Below, one piece after another: positions 4,340-5,016 of a stretch of DNA of 5,016 nucleotides; positions within the stretch are counted from its first letter, which is position 1, and every line of letters begins with the position of its first letter. This DNA comes from Actinomycetota bacterium (GTDB lineage: Bacteria; Actinomycetota; Thermoleophilia; Solirubrobacterales; Solirubrobacteraceae), in the NCBI GenBank assembly GCA_005883255.1, contig VAXS01000051.1, positions 1-5,016 on the forward strand, in the 5' to 3' direction. The notes below the pieces were generated by a model. The model saw only the letters and a list, made by a program, of their open reading frames with translations. It did not search any database and had not been told where the DNA came from. The position numbers and the translations under genes are program-made.

Positions 4340-5016
4340 GTGGCAACGGCGTGCGCCCCACCGGCGCCCGCGCCTACTCGGACGGGACCGGGACGTTCCA
4401 CCCGCCGGAACGGCGGCTGGAGTCCGGCGGGTCGATCCGGGGCGAGCGGCGCCTACGGGTGGACGCCTGCGTGATCGGCTCGGGCGCCGGCGGCGCCGTG
4501 GTGGCCAAGGAGCTGGCCGAGGGCGGCATGCGGGTGGCGGTCCTGGAGGAGGGGGAGTGGTGGGAAACGGACGCGTTCACGGCGCGGCCCCGCGAGATGT
4601 CCACGCGCCTGTACCGCGACGCCGGGCAGCTCACCACGGTGGGCAACCCGCCGATCGTGCTGCCGCTGGGCCGAGGCGTGGGCGGCACCACGGTGGTGAA
4701 CTCCGGGACCTGCTTCCGGACGCCCGGGGCCGTGCTCGAGCGCTGGCGCCGCGAGCTGGGTCTGGAGGGCATGGACGAGGCGGCGCTGGAGCCCTTCTTC
4801 CGCCGGGTGGAGCGGATCCTCAACGTGGCGCAGGTCCCGCCGAAGCTGGCGGGGCGCAACGCCGAGGTGGTGCGGCGGGGCGTGGAGCGGCTGGGCTGGT
4901 CGGGCGACTTCCTGTACCGCAACGTGCGCGGCTGCGTGGGCTCGGGCGTGTGCGCCTTCGGCTGCCCGACCGGCGCCAAGCAGCACGTGGGGATCGCCTA
5001 CATGCCGCGGGCCTGG
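4336..5016 (+). CDS. GMC-family FAD-dependent oxidoreductase, long-chain alcohol oxidase-like (3' end outside window)
   Basis: The first 227 residues of a GMC (glucose-methanol-choline) flavoenzyme. After about 40 nonconserved residues comes the dinucleotide fold: DACVIGSGAGGAVVAKELA (43-61) with GSGAGG at 48-53 and an acidic residue (E71) ending strand 2, which binds the FAD ribose. PLGRGVGGTTVVNSGTCFR (110-128) is the GMC signature that positions the flavin. A Cys-rich segment near the right edge has C200-x5-C206-x3-C210 followed by PTGAKQ, a feature I associate with bacterial and eukaryotic long-chain alcohol oxidase-type GMC proteins. No signal peptide is visible, so it is probably cytoplasmic or on the inner face of the membrane. 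The substrate is inferred only as an alcohol; FadR-type regulation would suit a fatty or sterol-like substrate. The catalytic His/Asn region lies beyond the window. The gene overlaps the accessory subunit by 4 nt. Confidence 0.88.
   Translation, partial: MSGNGVRPTGARAYSDGTGTFHPPERRLESGGSIRGERRLRVDACVIGSGAGGAVVAKELAEGGMRVAVLEEGEWWETDAFTARPREMSTRLYRDAGQLTTVGNPPIVLPLGRGVGGTTVVNSGTCFRTPGAVLERWRRELGLEGMDEAALEPFFRRVERILNVAQVPPKLAGRNAEVVRRGVERLGWSGDFLYRNVRGCVGSGVCAFGCPTGAKQHVGIAYMPRAW

Noticed and set aside
4374..4986. Minus-strand open frames opposite the GMC oxidoreductase
   Set aside because: The plus strand shows unmistakable GMC and FAD-binding motifs; the opposite frames are Ser/Arg/Pro-rich with no domain.
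3993..5016. Continuation of the regulator frame as one very long regulator fusion protein
   Set aside because: After 3992 this frame is Arg/Trp/Gly-rich and overlaps two real genes in other frames; its openness reflects the scarcity of stops in G+C-rich DNA.
1..5016. CRISPR arrays, insertion sequences, tRNA or rRNA genes, riboswitches
   Set aside because: No spaced direct repeats, transposase motifs, terminal repeats or RNA gene signatures were seen on either strand.

Overview
The window is very G+C-rich (roughly 70% or more by eye), gene-dense chromosomal DNA. Codon third positions are overwhelmingly G or C, starts are often GTG, and several first-in-unit genes appear to be leaderless. Together with the gene content (a FadR-type regulator beside a GMC oxidoreductase with a small accessory subunit, a family-4 uracil-DNA glycosylase, a stand-alone D12 methylase) this points to a high-G+C actinobacterium. 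Thermoleophilia (Solirubrobacterales or a relative) is my best guess, but it rests on general resemblance and not on a marker gene. I see no phage, transposon, CRISPR, rRNA or tRNA sequence.

Layout. (1) Positions 1-95, minus: the N-terminal 31 residues of an ACT-domain protein resembling GcvR, running off the left edge. (2) 168-311, plus: a 47-residue hydrophobic membrane protein with a textbook Shine-Dalgarno sequence. (3) 313-1365, minus: a stand-alone D12-class N6-adenine DNA methyltransferase, lying 10 nt downstream of (4) a GNAT acetyltransferase at 1376-1810, minus. (5) Diverging from these, 1851-2777 (a DUF72/YecE-family TIM-barrel protein) and 2774-3385 (a family-4-like uracil-DNA glycosylase) form a translationally coupled pair with an ATGA overlap. 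(6) From 3403 on: a 19-bp palindrome, a FadR-type GntR regulator from 3438, a small GMC-associated accessory subunit ending at 4339, and a GMC-type FAD oxidoreductase from 4336 running off the right edge.

The last cluster reads as a regulated flavin-dependent alcohol dehydrogenase/oxidase locus. The FadR-type protein probably binds the palindrome over its own promoter. The small subunit and the GMC enzyme are coupled by a GTGA overlap. The GMC fragment ends just after a Cys-rich segment (C200-x5-C206-x3-C210) like that of long-chain alcohol oxidase-type GMC proteins.

The most striking anomaly is at about 3975-4022. The regulator's reading frame never meets a stop before the window ends. Its homology stops roughly 55 residues before the usual FadR end, and the accessory subunit begins in another frame without its usual N-terminus or a good start. 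The simplest reading is a deletion that fused the two genes out of frame (a real mutation or an assembly error). A second anomaly is the uracil-DNA glycosylase, which keeps its active-site motifs but seems to have lost two of the four cysteines that bind the [4Fe-4S] cluster in family 4. A third is that at least three start codons sit 6-8 nt after a TANNNT -10 box, while the internal or small genes carry Shine-Dalgarno sequences.
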